This document shows positions 23,269 through 35,994 of a stretch of 64,000 nucleotides of DNA, piece by piece; position 1 is the first letter of the stretch, and each line of letters starts with the position of its first letter. The notes under the pieces were generated by a model that searched no databases, was not told the origin of the DNA, and worked only from the letters and a program-made list of their open reading frames with translations. This DNA comes from Saururus chinensis (Eukaryota; Streptophyta; Magnoliopsida; Piperales; Saururaceae). The DNA is taken from assembly GCA_035235625.1 (NCBI GenBank), contig CP141146.1:21198501-21262500 (forward strand). The letters are read 5' to 3'. The translations under genes and the position numbers were made by a program.

Positions 23269-26200
23269 TGTAATGTCCCAGAATTTTCTACGATTTTTTG
23301 TGATTTTTCTGTTATTTTTTGGCAGAAAAATATGATGTTTCGGTGTATGTGACTTCGGTATTCGTACCCGTAGAGCTGGGTCTCGGGTCAGTCGTGGGCC
23401 ACGGGCCTCAACGCGCGCTCCTGGTGCAAAAAATCGTTGAAGATCGGATGTGCAGAAGGGTTAAGGAAAAAATAAATAAATAAAAGAAATGGCTCGGGCT
23501 CGGGCTCAGGCTCGACCGAGCCCGTTCCAAACACTTCTGGAAGCAGCGAGGACCCCCCATTCTGCACTCTTCTCTCCGGCGACCGGCGGCTGCCAGCGGG
23601 CTGCCGGGCCACCACCATCAGTTCTGCCCCGGCAGTGCGACGCCAAGGGGCCACCGCCCTGGCCGCCTACGGCCGCGCCGCCTCCTCCCCCGGTGAGCCC
23701 TCTCCCTCTCTATTTTGTGCTATTCCGCCGCCGCCACGAGCCGGCAAGGCCTGGCCGGCCGGCTATGACTCCGCCGTGGGCCGGTGACTGCGGGAGGCCA
23801 CTCCTCCCGGCCCGGTGGGCCTCCGCTCCGCCACCCGGCCTCCGTTCCGCCTCTCCCCTGTTCCACCGATCACTCTGTTTTCTCTCTGATTGTGCTGTGA
23901 CGGCACCGGTGATGACCGGTGGGCTTCGCCCGGCTTCCGTCTGGCCAGTCTCAGGCCGGCGACGTCAGGGCCGCTTCCCTGCCCAGTCCCGCCGGCTCCT
24001 CCCCTTAGTTTTCCTCGGTAAGCAGTCTCTCTCCCTCTCTCACTGTGACCCATTTTGAGCCGCTGCCGTGGGCCGCCAAGGGCCGGCCGGCCGGCCACGG
24101 CTCCGCCCTGGGCCGGTGACCGCGGGAGGCCACCCCTCCCGGCCCAGTGGGCCTCCGTTCCGCCGCCCCATACTTTTCCCCCTCTGCCCTGTTTTCGCCA
24201 GCTAACTGTTTTTGTTCAACAGTAGCCGCCGGCGGCGAGCTACGCCCGATCGACCCCCATCGGACCTCCACCCGGCCCTGCCGGAGTGCGGCGAAGGCTT
24301 TGGGCCACCCCTCCTTGCCCAGTTCCGCCTCCACCCTCCGATCAGACCTTCCAATCCTATATTTTTTTGATCTCCGTCCGTTTTAGATGGAGTGATTGTT
24401 GCCGGCCGCCGAACGCCGAACTTGGCCAACTGGCCTCCGTCCAGCTTTAATCCGGCTTGGCGAATGACCAAGCCACTGTTTTAGCTCAGGTTCACCGGCC
24501 CTAGTACACTCCCACCTCCTCCGGCCAGAGCCTTCCACCTTCCCTATTTTTAGTTGTGATTGATCTGGAGGTTACGCCGACGAGAACCAACCTCCAGCTT
24601 GCCTCCGATTGGCTAGCCTTGGGCGGGTGATGGCCCTGTTGTGGCCTCAACCCAGCCCCACTACATCGACTATTGTCCGGCCTAGACCACTGCCCAATCT
24701 ACCCCCATCTTAGTCGTCGCCTGGAATTGGCCGTTTTCCCGTATGCCATTTTTAGTGTGTGCAACATGAATCGGTCGAAGGAGGACTGTTCCGCTATAGC
24801 TGTGGGCCATATTTGGCCAACCTTCTTTTAGTGACGGTTCCACCTGGGCTAGTTCGACCTCATTTGACCCTAGCTCCTCCTTGTGGCCCTAGGGTTTTCC
24901 ACCCGTTTTGGGCCACCGTAGTGTCTTCTCTGGACCTTGTAGTTTGACGGGTCCCAGCCTAGAGATGGCTGGCCGCCCTAGTGCGGCACCGCTCCTCTTT
25001 TTCCGATGAGCCACACATCCCCTCTGTCAGTTATGTGTTTGACTGCGCCATTCAGAGTGCCACCGTCTTACTCTCACCGAACGCCGATTGGCTTCTAGTC
25101 GGCCTGCTTCGGCATGGAAACGGCAAAGGCCGTATTGTTGGTCTCCGCCCTTGGGCATGGCCCTACCGCCTTTCCTAGTCTTGGGCTGACACCGTCTAGC
25201 ACTCTCCCCCTCCCTTTGGCCGCGTGTGCTAGTAGCCGCGCGTGCGGGTTAAGGTTTTGGTGCCACTTTGGCGCCGCCCGACCATCAGATGGCTCTGCCA
25301 TCATCTGGAGTTGACATCGGAGTCCTCCATCAATCTCCTCCGTCCTTGAGTGACGCCCACACCCTCCGCCCTTATGTGGGCCCTAGTAAACACGAAATCG
25401 ACGCTGTTGGGTGCTGTCCACGGCCGATTTCGATGTCTTGTGATCGGTTGTGTATGGTTCAACCACCGGTCGAATTTTAGTGTACGCCTAGATCTTCGGT
25501 CGCACCTGCCACTCATTGGCACGACCTTCCTCTCGGCCACCCGTAGTGTGCCACCGTGGATCACAGATTTTTCCGCGTTGATCAGTGTCACCCCTGTTTG
25601 GCCTTGAGTGCTTCCGGCATTTCTTACACCCTCGGGACAGCAGCTCTCTCAGCTGGGCAATGGTTTTGACCGCCAACTCCGCCACGGACGTGTGCTCGCC
25701 ATCAAACGTCATGATTACGAGGTAGGGGAGTTTTGAACTCGTAATTTCATGATAGCATGCTTGAATGAGTAGTAGCATGCTAGGAATTACATGATGTGCA
25801 TATAAGCATGATTATATGGTATGTTTAGATACGTATGGCATGCATATGAGCTGTGAGTATGATTGTTATGTATGAGTTGCACGTATGCTTTATGTATGTG
25901 TATGTGCATGTGGGCAGAGGTATGTACGATGGACGGTAAGAAGTGGTAAGGGTTTGGTACGAAGTTGGACGTGGATTTGGACGTGTAAGCGTACGACGAA
26001 AGACAGAGAAGGTAAGTTTGATGGGGCGATGGACGGTAAAAAGTGGTAAGGTTTTTGGTATGGAGTCGGATGGGGACGGGTAAGCTTGTGATGGAAGATG
26101 ACAAACGTAAGTATGACAGACGAAGAATGGAGCGAATTGGATCGGTTTGGCGTGGAACAAAGTCAGGGGTTGGTTTCTGTAAGTAAGAGAACTTAGGCTT

Positions 26201-28173
26201 GAAGCCTGAGGTGGGTTTTGTTAGATGACAAGAGTGTGCATAATTGTACAAGCATAACGTACAAATTATAAAGTGAAAAGTAAGCATAATCAGTGAGGTG
26301 TAAGTAAGGGGGTAACGGGGATATGCTTTGAGGAGCTTAGTTTGACGGTGTAAGTAAGATGTTTTGACGGTAAGGTGGATGTCAGAGACTGTATGAGTAT
26401 GTAAGGATTTGGTGTACGGTGAGCTTGATCACGATATGGACGGGTAAGTGAAGTCTGCTGCCCCTACGAACTACGATTTCGATCGGGCTCAGTTTCAGTT
26501 TGATCAGTCGAGGACTGAGTTTGTGTAGCATAATTGTACCGCATAATATACTTATTTCAAACTTGAATTATAAGAAAGCTAATGATAGCGTTGTGAGTTT
26601 GAGACCTGAGGGTTCGACGGATTAAGTTCCGTGTTTGACCTAGCCGGTAATGAGTCGGCTGAGCACTTCTGTGTCTTGCCATGGTTGTTATCCTGCGGGA
26701 TTTTTGTCTGTGTGCCATATAGAGCACCAGACGTTTGATGCTCTGTTGAGAGCGCTGTAAGTTTCCGCCCTTCGTGGGCTCTGTATGTTTCTGCCTAGAT
26801 GGCTCTGTATGTTATGCCCAAGAGTGGCACTGTAAGATTCTTGCCCAAGAGTGGCACTGTATGTTTTCTGCCCTTAGTTGGCACTGTATGGCCCTTGTTG
26901 GCAATGTATGGCCCCAAAGAGTGGGCATTTGCGCGCTCAGGTAAGCAGTATCATGGACCTGCTCTTACCTGTTTGATCCTGTGCCCCATGAGCATTGGTG
27001 TGCCTTGCCTTCGGAAAAGCCCATGGCATCTAGTTGCTCCCCGAAGGTTAAGGTGACGCCCTTGTGGCATTCCCTTCTCTTCCGACATTGGAGCTTGTTA
27101 ATTGTAATGAGCTTCAGTCGTTGGTAGTATGTGTTCGATAGTGAGAGTATGTTGTATGCTTCAGATTCTGAGTAAGTTGTACGTGTAAGATTCAGAGTAT
27201 GTGTAAGTGTAAGCTCCTAAGGAAGACGTAAGAATACGTTTATGTGTAAGCGTATGATTGTACGATTAAGGTCGTACAAGTATGTGTAGGTTGTGTGAGT
27301 ATGAATACGATTGTAAAATGATGATTTTGAGTAAGAATGTAAGTAAGTTTCTGTGTAAGACCGTAAGTGTACAATTCTGAGCACGATTGTAAGTATATGT
27401 TCTAACAAGGACTGTAAGTGTAAGATTGTACGAATAAGGTCGTACAAGTATATGTAAGGATTTGAGTATGCGTACGATGGTACGAGTACGTTGTAAGACC
27501 CTGATTGAGGGTGTTTGTGTAAGTTTGCTTCCATTTGGTGTGCTATACGTTTTTATATGCATATATATGATTGTTATATTTGCAGACTGCTTCATGTTTG
27601 TGTTGCATGACGCATGTTTTTATGAACTTATCGAGTTCACCATTTTTTTGGGATTTCCCCTACTGGGTATTTTCCTACTGAGTATGAAAATACTCACCCT
27701 ACTATTTTTAGCCCCGTGGTTTGGGAGGCTTTTGCAGGTTGTGTTGGAGAGCTCCTGGAGATGTATGCTCGATTCTGCGGTGGATCATTTTGCCTTTGAC
27801 TCGGGTGTATTTGACTCAACGAGAGTTTTTGATGCCATGATCTGATGTATTGGGTGAGATGAGATTTAAATGTTTATACCTTCTGGACTTTTAGCTTGGA
27901 TCAGATAGTAGACTGTTTATGGGACTTGTACTCGGGGACGCCTGGGAGTTATTTGTATTTAAAAATCCATGATCATGGTGATTTAGTCGTACGTTTGTTT
28001 TCGAGTAGCGCCTGAGGATATTTGATTTAGTTGTACGATGTTTAACCGTATGATGTTTTAAATTATAAATTGTTTATACGGGTTTTGATTTTGTCAGTTT
28101 TACTCTGATTTAAAAATAAAAAAAAAATTTCCGTGAATTTTATGAAAAATGTATGAAAATCTCAGGCGTTACA
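23269..28173 (+). mobile_element. Inner family A solo LTR (4905 bp, TSD CCTCT)
   Basis: Starts TGTAATG and ends GCGTTACA, with CCTCT at 23264-23268 and 28174-28178. It is a complete family A LTR in the same orientation as the family A LTR it interrupts. In its GC-rich half a block of about 65 bp (CTCCGCC..GGGCCGGTGA..GGGAGGCCAC) occurs twice, near 23768 and 24100, against once in the other copies, so it has a private internal duplication of about 330 bp or the others lost it. Confidence 0.93.
27120..27500 (+). repeat. GTAAG/TACGA-rich array of family A (inner copy)
   Basis: Repeated GTAAGTGTAAG, GTACGATT and GTAAGTAAG motifs at the same relative place as in the other family A copies. Confidence 0.8.
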
Positions 28174-30614
28174 CCTCTGGCCGGAGATAGCTCCTCCTGG
28201 TCGTTAGGGCCACGATGGAGTCGGCCAGAGCCACCAGTAACCCCTGCTCCTTTGTGCCCAGGGTTTTTCACCTGTTTTGGGCCATCGAGCGTCGTTGGAT
28301 GTCGAACACCCTTTGGACCACCTTAGTGTGGCGCGTCTCACCCTAGAGATGGTTGGCCGCCCTAGTGCAGCACCGCCCCTCTTTTTCCTACGTGAGTCAC
28401 ACGTCCCCTCTACCGATTATGTGTCTGACCGTGCTATAGAGAGCGCCATGTTTTGCCTTTTTATCGTCCTACCTCCACCGGACACCGTATGGCCTCTAGT
28501 CGGCCTACCTTGACACGACTATGACAAAGGCCATCTTTGTCGGTCACCAACCTTGGGCATGGCCCTACCGCCCATCTGAGCTTTGAGCCGACACCGTTTA
28601 GCCCTCTCCCCCTCCCTTTGGCCGAGTGTGCAAGTAGCCATGCGTGTGGGTTAGGGTATTGGTGCCGCTTTGGCACCGCCCGACCGTCAGATGGCTCTGC
28701 CATCATCTGGAGTTGACATCGGAGTCCTCCATCACCTCTCCTCCATCCTTGAGTGTCGCCCATGCCCTCCGCCCTTATGTGGGCCATTGTAAATGCGAAA
28801 TTGACGCCGTTGGGTGCTGTCCACGACTGATTTCAACGTTTTGTGACCGGTTGGGTATTGTTCAACTGCCGATCGAATTTTAGTGAGTACACCCTGTCTT
28901 TCGGTCACACCTGCCACTCGTTGGCACGATCTTTCTCCCGGCCGCCCCTAGTGTACCGCCATGGATCGCGAATTTTATCGTGTTGACTTTGACACCCTAT
29001 TTGGCCGTGTGTAGTTTTGGCGTTTCCTAAAACCTTGGGACAACAACTCTCTCAGCTAGGCAATGGTTTTGACCGCCAACTCCGCCACCGACTCCGCCAC
29101 CGTCGTGTGCTCACCATCAAAGGTCATGGTTATGAGGTAGGGGAGCTTGAATTCGTAATTTCATGATAGCATGCTTGAATGAGTAGTAGCATGCTAGGAA
29201 TTGCATGATGTGCATATAAGCATGATTATATGGTATGTTTAGATACATATGGCATGCATATGAGCTGTAAGTACGGTTGATGCATGAGTAATACGTGTAC
29301 TAAGTGTGTTTAATATGTATGAGTTGTGTGCACGTACTATGGATGTGGAATAGGTATGCGCTAGCGATGGCTAGCAAATCTGTAAGTATGCTACGTATGT
29401 GTTTTATGGACATGCTAGTGATGACTAGAGATCATGAGTTAGTTATGTGCGTGGACTATGTGAGGGTAGATGTATGGGTGATGGACGGTAAAAAGTGGTA
29501 AGGTTTTTGGTATGGAGTCGGATGTGGACGGGTAAGCATGTGATGGAAGATGACAAACGTAAGTATGACAGACGAAGAATGGAGCGGATTGGATCGGTTT
29601 GGTGTGGAACAAAGTCAGGGGTTGGTTTCTGTAAGTAAGAGAACTTAGGCTTGAAGCCTGATGTGGGGTTTGTTAGACGGTAAGAGTGTGCATAATTGTA
29701 CAAGCATAACGTACAAATTATAAAGTGAAAAGTAAGCATAATCAGTGAGGTGTAAGTAAGGGGGTAACGGGGATCTGCTTTGAGGAGCTCAGTTTGACGA
29801 TGTAAGTAAGATGTCTAATCGTAAGGTGGATGTCAGAGGATGTATGATTATGTAAGGATCTGTGTGTGGTGAGCCATGTTGTGACTTGGACGGGTAAGTG
29901 AAGGCTGCTGCCCCGATGAACTAGGGTTTCGATTTGGCTCAGCTTTAGTTTGATCAGTCAAGGACTGTGAGTTGGTTTGGCATAATTGTACCGCATATTA
30001 TACTTAATTCAAACTTGAATTATGAGAAAACTAATAATAGCGTTGTGAGTTTGAGACCTGAGGGTTCGACGGATTAAGTTCCGTGTTTGGGCTAGCCAAT
30101 AATGAATCGGCTGAGCATTTCTTGTGTCTTGCCATGGTGGTTATTCCTGCGGGATGTTGTTTGTGTACTTTAGTGCACCAGATATCTGATGCTCTGTTGA
30201 GAGCGATGTATGCTTTGGCTTGGTCTATGTGTTGTATTAAGCCTAGACGTTTGATGCTCTATTGAGAGCGCTGTAAGTTTCTGCCTTTCGTGGGCTCTGT
30301 ATGTTTCTGCCTAGATGGCTCTGTATGTTATGCCCAAGAGTGGCACTGTATGTTTTCTGCCCTTAGTTGGCACTGTATGGCCCTTGTTGGCAATGTATGA
30401 CCCCAAAAAGTGGGCATTTGCGCGCTCAGGTAAGCAGTATCATGGACCTGCTCTTACCTGTTTGATCCTGTGCCCTATGAGCATAGGTGTGCCTTGCCTT
30501 CGGAAAAGCCCATGGCATCTAGTTGCTCCCCGAAGGTTAAGGTGATGCCCTTGTGGCATTCTCTTCCTTTCTGATGTTGGAGCTTGTTAATTATAATGAA
30601 CTTCAGTTGTCGGT

Positions 30615-31015
30615 AGTATGTGTACGATAGTGAGAGTATGTTGTATGCTTCAGATTCTGAGTAAGTTGTACGTGTAAGATCCAGAGTAGGTGTAAGTGTA
30701 AGCTCCTAAGGAAGACATAAGAATACGTTTATGTGTGAGCGTATGATTGTACGATTAAGGTCGTACAAGTACGTGTAGGTTGTATAAGTATGAGTATGAG
30801 TATGAGTATGAGTATGAGTACGATTGTAAGATGATGGTTCTGAGTAAAAATGTAAGTGTAAGTTTCTGAGTAAGACCGTAAGTGTACGATTCTAAGCACG
30901 ATTGTAAGTATATGTTCTGATAAGGACTGTAAGTGTAAGATTGTACGAATAAGGTCGTACAAGTATACGTAAGGATTTGAGTATGTGCACGATGGTACAA
31001 GAAAGTTGTAAGACC
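30615..31015 (+). repeat. GTAAG/TACGA-rich array of family A (outer copy)
   Basis: As in the other copies, and including a clean run of five GAGTAT hexamers near 30787-30818 that the inner copy lacks. Confidence 0.8.
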
Positions 31016-31677
31016 CTAAATCAGGGTGTTTGTGTAAGTTTGCTTTCATTGGTGTGCTATGCATTATTATTTGCAGATGTACGATTGATATATGTTGACT
31101 GCTTCATGTTTGTGTTGCATGACGCATGTATTTATGAACTTACCGAGTTCACCATTTTTGGGATTTCCCCTACTGGGTATTTTCGTACTGAGTATGAAAA
31201 TACTCACCCTACTATTTTTAGCCCCGTGGTTCGGGAGGCTTTTGCAGGTTGTGTTGGAGAGCTCCTGGGATGGATGCTCATTTCTGCGGTGGATTGTTTC
31301 CCCCTCGACTCAAGTTTATTTGACTCAATGAGAGTATATTTGCTGCCACGATCTGATGTATTTGGTGAGATTTAAGTGTTTATATCTTCTAGACTTTTAA
31401 TTTGGATTAGATAGTAAACTGTTTATAGGACTTGTACTCGGAGACGCCTGGGAGTTATTTGTATTTAAAAATCCATGATCATGGTAATTTAGTCGTACGT
31501 TTGTTCTCGAGTAGCGCCTAAGGATATTTGATTTGGCGGTACGATGTTTAACCGTATGATGTTTTAAATTATAAATTGTTTATACGGGTTTTGATTTCGT
31601 TATTTTCTCTGATTTATAAATTAAAAAAAATTTCCGTGAATTTTAAGGAAAATGTGTGAAAAATCTCAGGCGTTACA

Positions 31678-31967
31678 ATTTCAGTACATTTTGAATAATT
31701 GTAATAATGGTGTGAGAGCCAACTTTGATTAGTTGCTTATTTCCAGACACATGTAAGAGTTGCACTTAGATGGATTGCTTACTTATTTGTGGATTTTTGA
31801 ATACTCTTATAATATGATATGATTTGCTATATGTATTAATGAACCCCAATGATTTTGACCTAGATATTTAGTTGGTTGATTTGATTTGATTTAAAAAAAA
31901 ATTCTTGTGAATTGTTGCCTGTTTGTTTTTCACTTAAAAATGTGTTTTAAAAATTCGGGTTGTGACA
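31678..31967 (+). mobile_element. Family B 5' LTR, piece 3 of 3 (LTR 3' end)
   Basis: Matches the ends of the B LTRs at 48117-48327 and 56060-56330 (GTGTGAGAGCC, CACTTAGATGGATT, GAACCCCA and TTCGGGTTGTGACA landmarks). It ends in TGTGACA and is followed by a primer-binding site, so this is a 5' LTR terminus. Confidence 0.85.
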
Positions 31968-31968
31968 G

Positions 31969-31982
31969 TTGGTAGCTGAGAC
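31969..31982 (+). other. Degenerate primer-binding site (initiator tRNA-Met type)
   Basis: TTGGTAGCTGAGAC follows the LTR end. It is a mutated form of TTGGTATCAGAGC, still recognisable by position and by its first six bases. Confidence 0.7.
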
Positions 31983-32079
31983 AATCATTTATCTACAAGT
32001 ATGAAGTTGTCTAGAAATGTAATTGGTTTGAGTTGTGGGATTGGGTAGAAGTAACCTTCTTGTCGTTGTCTTGTAGATC

Positions 32080-34154
32080 AATGGAAGGATGACACGAACT
32101 AGAATATCAACGTGCCAGAATCCGAGCAAGAAGAGTTCAGGATGAGGAGAATTGGGAAGCCACTCTTAATCCACCTGTATCTGCACGACGTGCTGAGTAC
32201 TTGGGAGCAGAGGTGATGAGACGGGTGGAAGAAGCTCATGTTGCTTCCCCCTCCAACACCTCTAGGGGAAGCAATGAGAGCCGCTTATTGGAGATGATCT
32301 AGAGTTTAGCGGAGGTTGCACAAACTCAAGCTAGTCTTCGCCCTGATCCTAAGAAAAAGGCAGAAAAGAATTAAGGTTCCCTGGTACAATGCTTCAAGAT
32401 GTTGACCTCACCATTCACTGGGCAGGATGACCTAGAAAAGGGAGAGGAGTGGCTATAGGAGGTCGAAAAGGTATTTGAGGCATTGGCAGTGACTGAGGAT
32501 AATAAAGTCACATTGGCCACTTTTATCCTCACCAGCGAGGCTCATTTCTGGTGAAAGTCTGCTAGACGGACACATTTTGAGGATCGGCTGAGTTCTCAGA
32601 TCCAGTGGGCAGAGTTCTTGGAAGTGTTCAATAAGCAATATTTCACTGAGCATGTGCAGCAAACAAGGGAGCAGGAATTTCTTGCTTTAGAGCAGGGTGA
32701 GCTGATAGTGCACCAATATGAGACGAGTTTTGTTCGATTACAAAGATTTGCACCTGTTGTATGTGCTACTAAGGCCAAGAGGATTAGGAAATTTATTTAT
32801 GGGCTAAGGGATAGGCTCAGAGCTAAGGTGATGAGCACATATCTAAAAACCTTTGCAAATGCGATTGAGCATGCAAGTAGGTTTGAGAAGGATTTTAATA
32901 GATGCAACGAGAACAAGAAAAGACTCACTTCAGGGAAATTGAGGACAAAACTTAAGCAGGAAGCCAAGAAGCCAAAAGCTTTTGAGGGTCAGAACAGGTC
33001 AGGGGCTTCCAGGTATTTTGGTTCAACATTCAGACAACAACAGAAGAGTATGGAATTTACTCATAGGGGTCCAAGGCAACTATTTTCAAATCAACAACAA
33101 CAACAAAGGAGTAATGATAAGCTCAGTTGTCGATCATGTGGCAAGCATCATCTAGGCAAGGCTTGCAACCCAGGGGACAAGATATGTTATAATTGCAAGA
33201 AGACAGGTCATTTAGCCAGAGATTGTCCAGAAAAGAAGAACCAGGGGGGACAAGGTGACTCCAATAAAAAGATTTCTCCTCGTGTATTTTCTCTTACATC
33301 AGAAGATGCACAAAAGAATGTTGTGGTTGAAGGTACCATATCTATCTTAGACTCATATGCTAATATTTTGATTGATCCTGGTGCTACTCATTCTTTTATT
33401 TCCCCTGAGTTTTCTCTATTTATGAATTAACCTAGTTCTAAACTTGAACCACCATTGGTTGTAATGAGACCGATAGGAAGCTCTATATCTGTGAGAGATT
33501 ATTTTGAGAATGTTCCTATATGTGTATGTGAGAGAATTTTGCCTGTTGACCTTGTTCTTTTGGACATAGTTGATTTTTATGTAATCCTAGGGATGGATTG
33601 GCTATCTACTTTATATTAGTAGATTGTAAAAAGAAAAGAGTTACTTTCATTCTACTGGGAGAAAACACCCTTGTTTTCCAAAGAGTCAAATAGGGAAATA
33701 GTTCTTGTATTGTCTCTTCCATGAAAGCTCATAAAGTCCTAGCTAAGGGGTGTGCGGCTTACTTGGCAAGTGTTATTACCTTGGAGTCTGTAGCACTAAA
33801 CCTAGAGCAGATAGATGTTGTCTCTGAGTTTGGATATGTGTTTCGGATAAGTTACCGAGTTTTCCTCCAAGGAGGGAAGTTGATTTCACAAAAGAACTTA
33901 TACCTAGCACCGCACCAATTTCTAAGGCTCTTTATAGAATGGCACCAACAGAATTGAAGGTATTGAAGGAACAACTTCAGGAATTGCTTGATAAGGGGTT
34001 TATCTGCCCTAGTGTTTCCCCTTCGGGAGCACCTGTTTTGTTCGTTAAGAAGAAGGATGGGTCCCTCAGATTGTGCATTGACTATAGAATGTTGAATCAG
34101 GTAACATTTAAAAATAAATATTTCTTGCCTCTAATGGAGCATATCGACTCCTAA
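32080..34154 (+). pseudogene. Ty3/gypsy gag-protease-RT, degenerate and 3' truncated
   Basis: The gag core is readable with a few stops from about 32120. The longest clean part (32618-33430, 270 codons) holds the end of the gag core (YETSFVRLQRFAP..., KRIRKFIYGLR) and two zinc knuckles, CRSCGKHHLGKAC and CYNCKKTGHLARDC. Protease follows, with ILIDPGATHSFIS (Asp-Pro-Gly where Asp-Ser-Gly is more common) and DFYVILGMDWL. The RT start is at 33855-34154: [14 protein letters not shown], then [49 protein letters not shown]. Stops and frame changes lie between the parts. The RT stops before its YxDD box at 34154. An RNase H is not seen, and the integrase at 43829 may be the far end of the same element. 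The domain set and LTR length fit a plant gypsy element; the lineage is not proven. Confidence 0.88.
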
Positions 34155-34289
34155 CACAAGAAGGTGATTGTTGTTTGCTACCAATCAATGGGAAATTTCT
34201 AAAAAAATATTATCCCTAAAAAAAGGGGTGATAAAAATGAAAAAGACTTTTAGTTGTATCGTCAAAACTTTGGAAGAAGATGCATACTA

Positions 34290-35400
34290 AAAAAGGGTGT
34301 CAAGTGCCAAAATTAATGTTAAGAGCAGTTGTGCTTCAAGTTAAGTCAAGTTGGTCCTTTCCGAAGCCGGATCAAACGCCAAGCTAAGATGGTGCTGAGA
34401 GCCGTATTTAAAGAAACGGAACCAAGCTAGAACTCAAACTGAGTTAATAAAAAAAGGAAGAATAAAGGGGTTGAGTGCCAAAACTAATGTGCCTCAAGTT
34501 AAGTCAAGCTGGTCCTTTCTTGAGCCGGATCAAATGTCAAGCTAAGATGGTGTTGAGAGCCGTATTCAAAGAAATGGAACCAAGCTAGAACTTAAATTGA
34601 GTTAATAAAAAAATAGAAAGGGGCTGAGTGCCAAAACTAATGTGCCTCAAGTTAAGTTAAGCTGGCCCTTTCCTGAGCTGGATCAAATACCAAGCTAAGA
34701 TGGCGTTGAGAGCCGTATTCAAAGAAATGGAACCAAGCTAGAACTTAAATGGAGTTAATAAAAAAAAGGGTGCCGAGTGCCAAAACTAACACGCCTCAAG
34801 TTAAATCAAGCTGGTCCTTTCCCAAGCCGGATCAAACGCCAAGCTAGGATGGTGCTGAGAGCCGTATTCAAAGAAATGGTACCAAGCTAGAACTCAAATT
34901 GAGTTAATAAAAAAAAAAGGTCTTAAGTGCCAAAACTAATGTGCCTCAAGTTAAGTCAAGCTTGTCCTTTATTGAGCCGGATCAAACGCCAAGCTAAAAT
35001 GGCGCTGAGAGATGAATTAAAAAAAATGGAATCAAGCTATAACCCAAACTGAGTTAAAAAAAAAAGGGCATTAAGAATCATTGTGCCATCAGTTAAGTCA
35101 AGTTGGTCCTTTCTTGAATCGGATCAAACACCAAGTTAAGATGGTGCTGAGAGCCATATTCAAAGAAATTGAACCAAACTTGAACTCAAATTAAGATGGG
35201 CTGAGTGCCAAAACTAATGTTAAGAGCCGGTATGCCCCAAGTTAAGTCAAGCTGGTCTTTTCTTGAGCCGGATCAAATGCCAGATTAAGATCACGCTAAG
35301 AGCCGTATTCAAAAACATAAAACCAAGCTAAAACTCAAACTGAGTTAATAAAAAAAAGGTAGGGTGAGCCAATTATATGCCAAGTAAAAAAATTAAAACA
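34290..35400 (+). repeat. Tandem array of about 150 bp, seven to eight units
   Basis: Units begin near 34309, 34478, 34629, 34778, 34928, 35070, 35206 and a partial one near 35369, with a period of 136-169 bp. Each has GCCAAAACTAATGT, a GTTAAGTCAAGCTGGTCC stretch, GCCGGATCAAA, GAGAGCCGTATTCAAAG and ACTGAGTTAATAAAAA. Length differences come mostly from the A-runs at unit ends. There is no coding frame. Confidence 0.9.
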
Positions 35401-35419
35401 TTTAAAAGAAATTACACGA

Positions 35420-35660
35420 ATTAGTGCTGAATAAATCGACACAGAGAGCTGTATTGAAAAAAGAAAAAAAAAACAACAAAAGGATCGGAAAAAAAATAAA
35501 TGGATCGGCACTGAATAAATCGACGCAGAGAGCCGTAATATAAAAAAACACAAATAAATGGATAGGCTCTGAATAAATCAACGCAAAGAGTCGTAATCAT
35601 ATTAAAAAAAAAGAACAACAAATAGATACGATTGCAAAGAGCTGTAATTAAGTTAAGGTT
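35420..35660 (+). repeat. Tandem array of about 65 bp next to the 150-bp array
   Basis: Three units share CTGAATAAATCGACGCA and GAGAGCCGTAAT, then an A-rich stretch and GGATCGG or GGATAGG. They share the GAGAGC.GTA core with the larger array, so the two are probably related. Confidence 0.75.
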
Positions 35661-35994
35661 ATGAAATTAGAGCAGGAGCCCATTTGTTCATTTTAATCAT
35701 GTCCATTGATTATCTTAAACTCTTCTAATCGTTTTCTCTTCCATCCATTCCCACTTTTGGCGAGACCATTATTTCTCTCCTTACTTTCAGTCTCCGCCAC
35801 CCAAATCTCCTCTCTCCCTCTTTTCTTCACCGACTCCCTCCTCTCCCTCTACTCCCCTCGGATCTGCCACTCGCTGCTTAGCTCTGCCGCCTCTCTCATC
35901 AGATCGCCACCATCTCTCCGTCGGACCTCCCCACTTCTCCGCCTCCGCCTCCGCAGAAACGCGAGTTGCAAAGGTACTCATCTTCTTCACGAAT

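Larger units (their letters stand above)
21884..31677 (+). mobile_element. Outer family A solo LTR (TSD ATTTC), split by an inner copy
   Basis: Starts TGTAATG at 21884 and ends CGTTACA at 31677, with ATTTC at 21879-21883 and 31678-31682. Removing the nested copy with one TSD (23269-28178) leaves about 4.88 kb, the family A length. The left arm (21884-23268) holds the LTR start and GC-rich block; the right arm (28174-31677) holds the distal part with its GTAAG array and LTR end. The interrupted site lies in family B LTR sequence that resumes at 31678. Confidence 0.93.
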
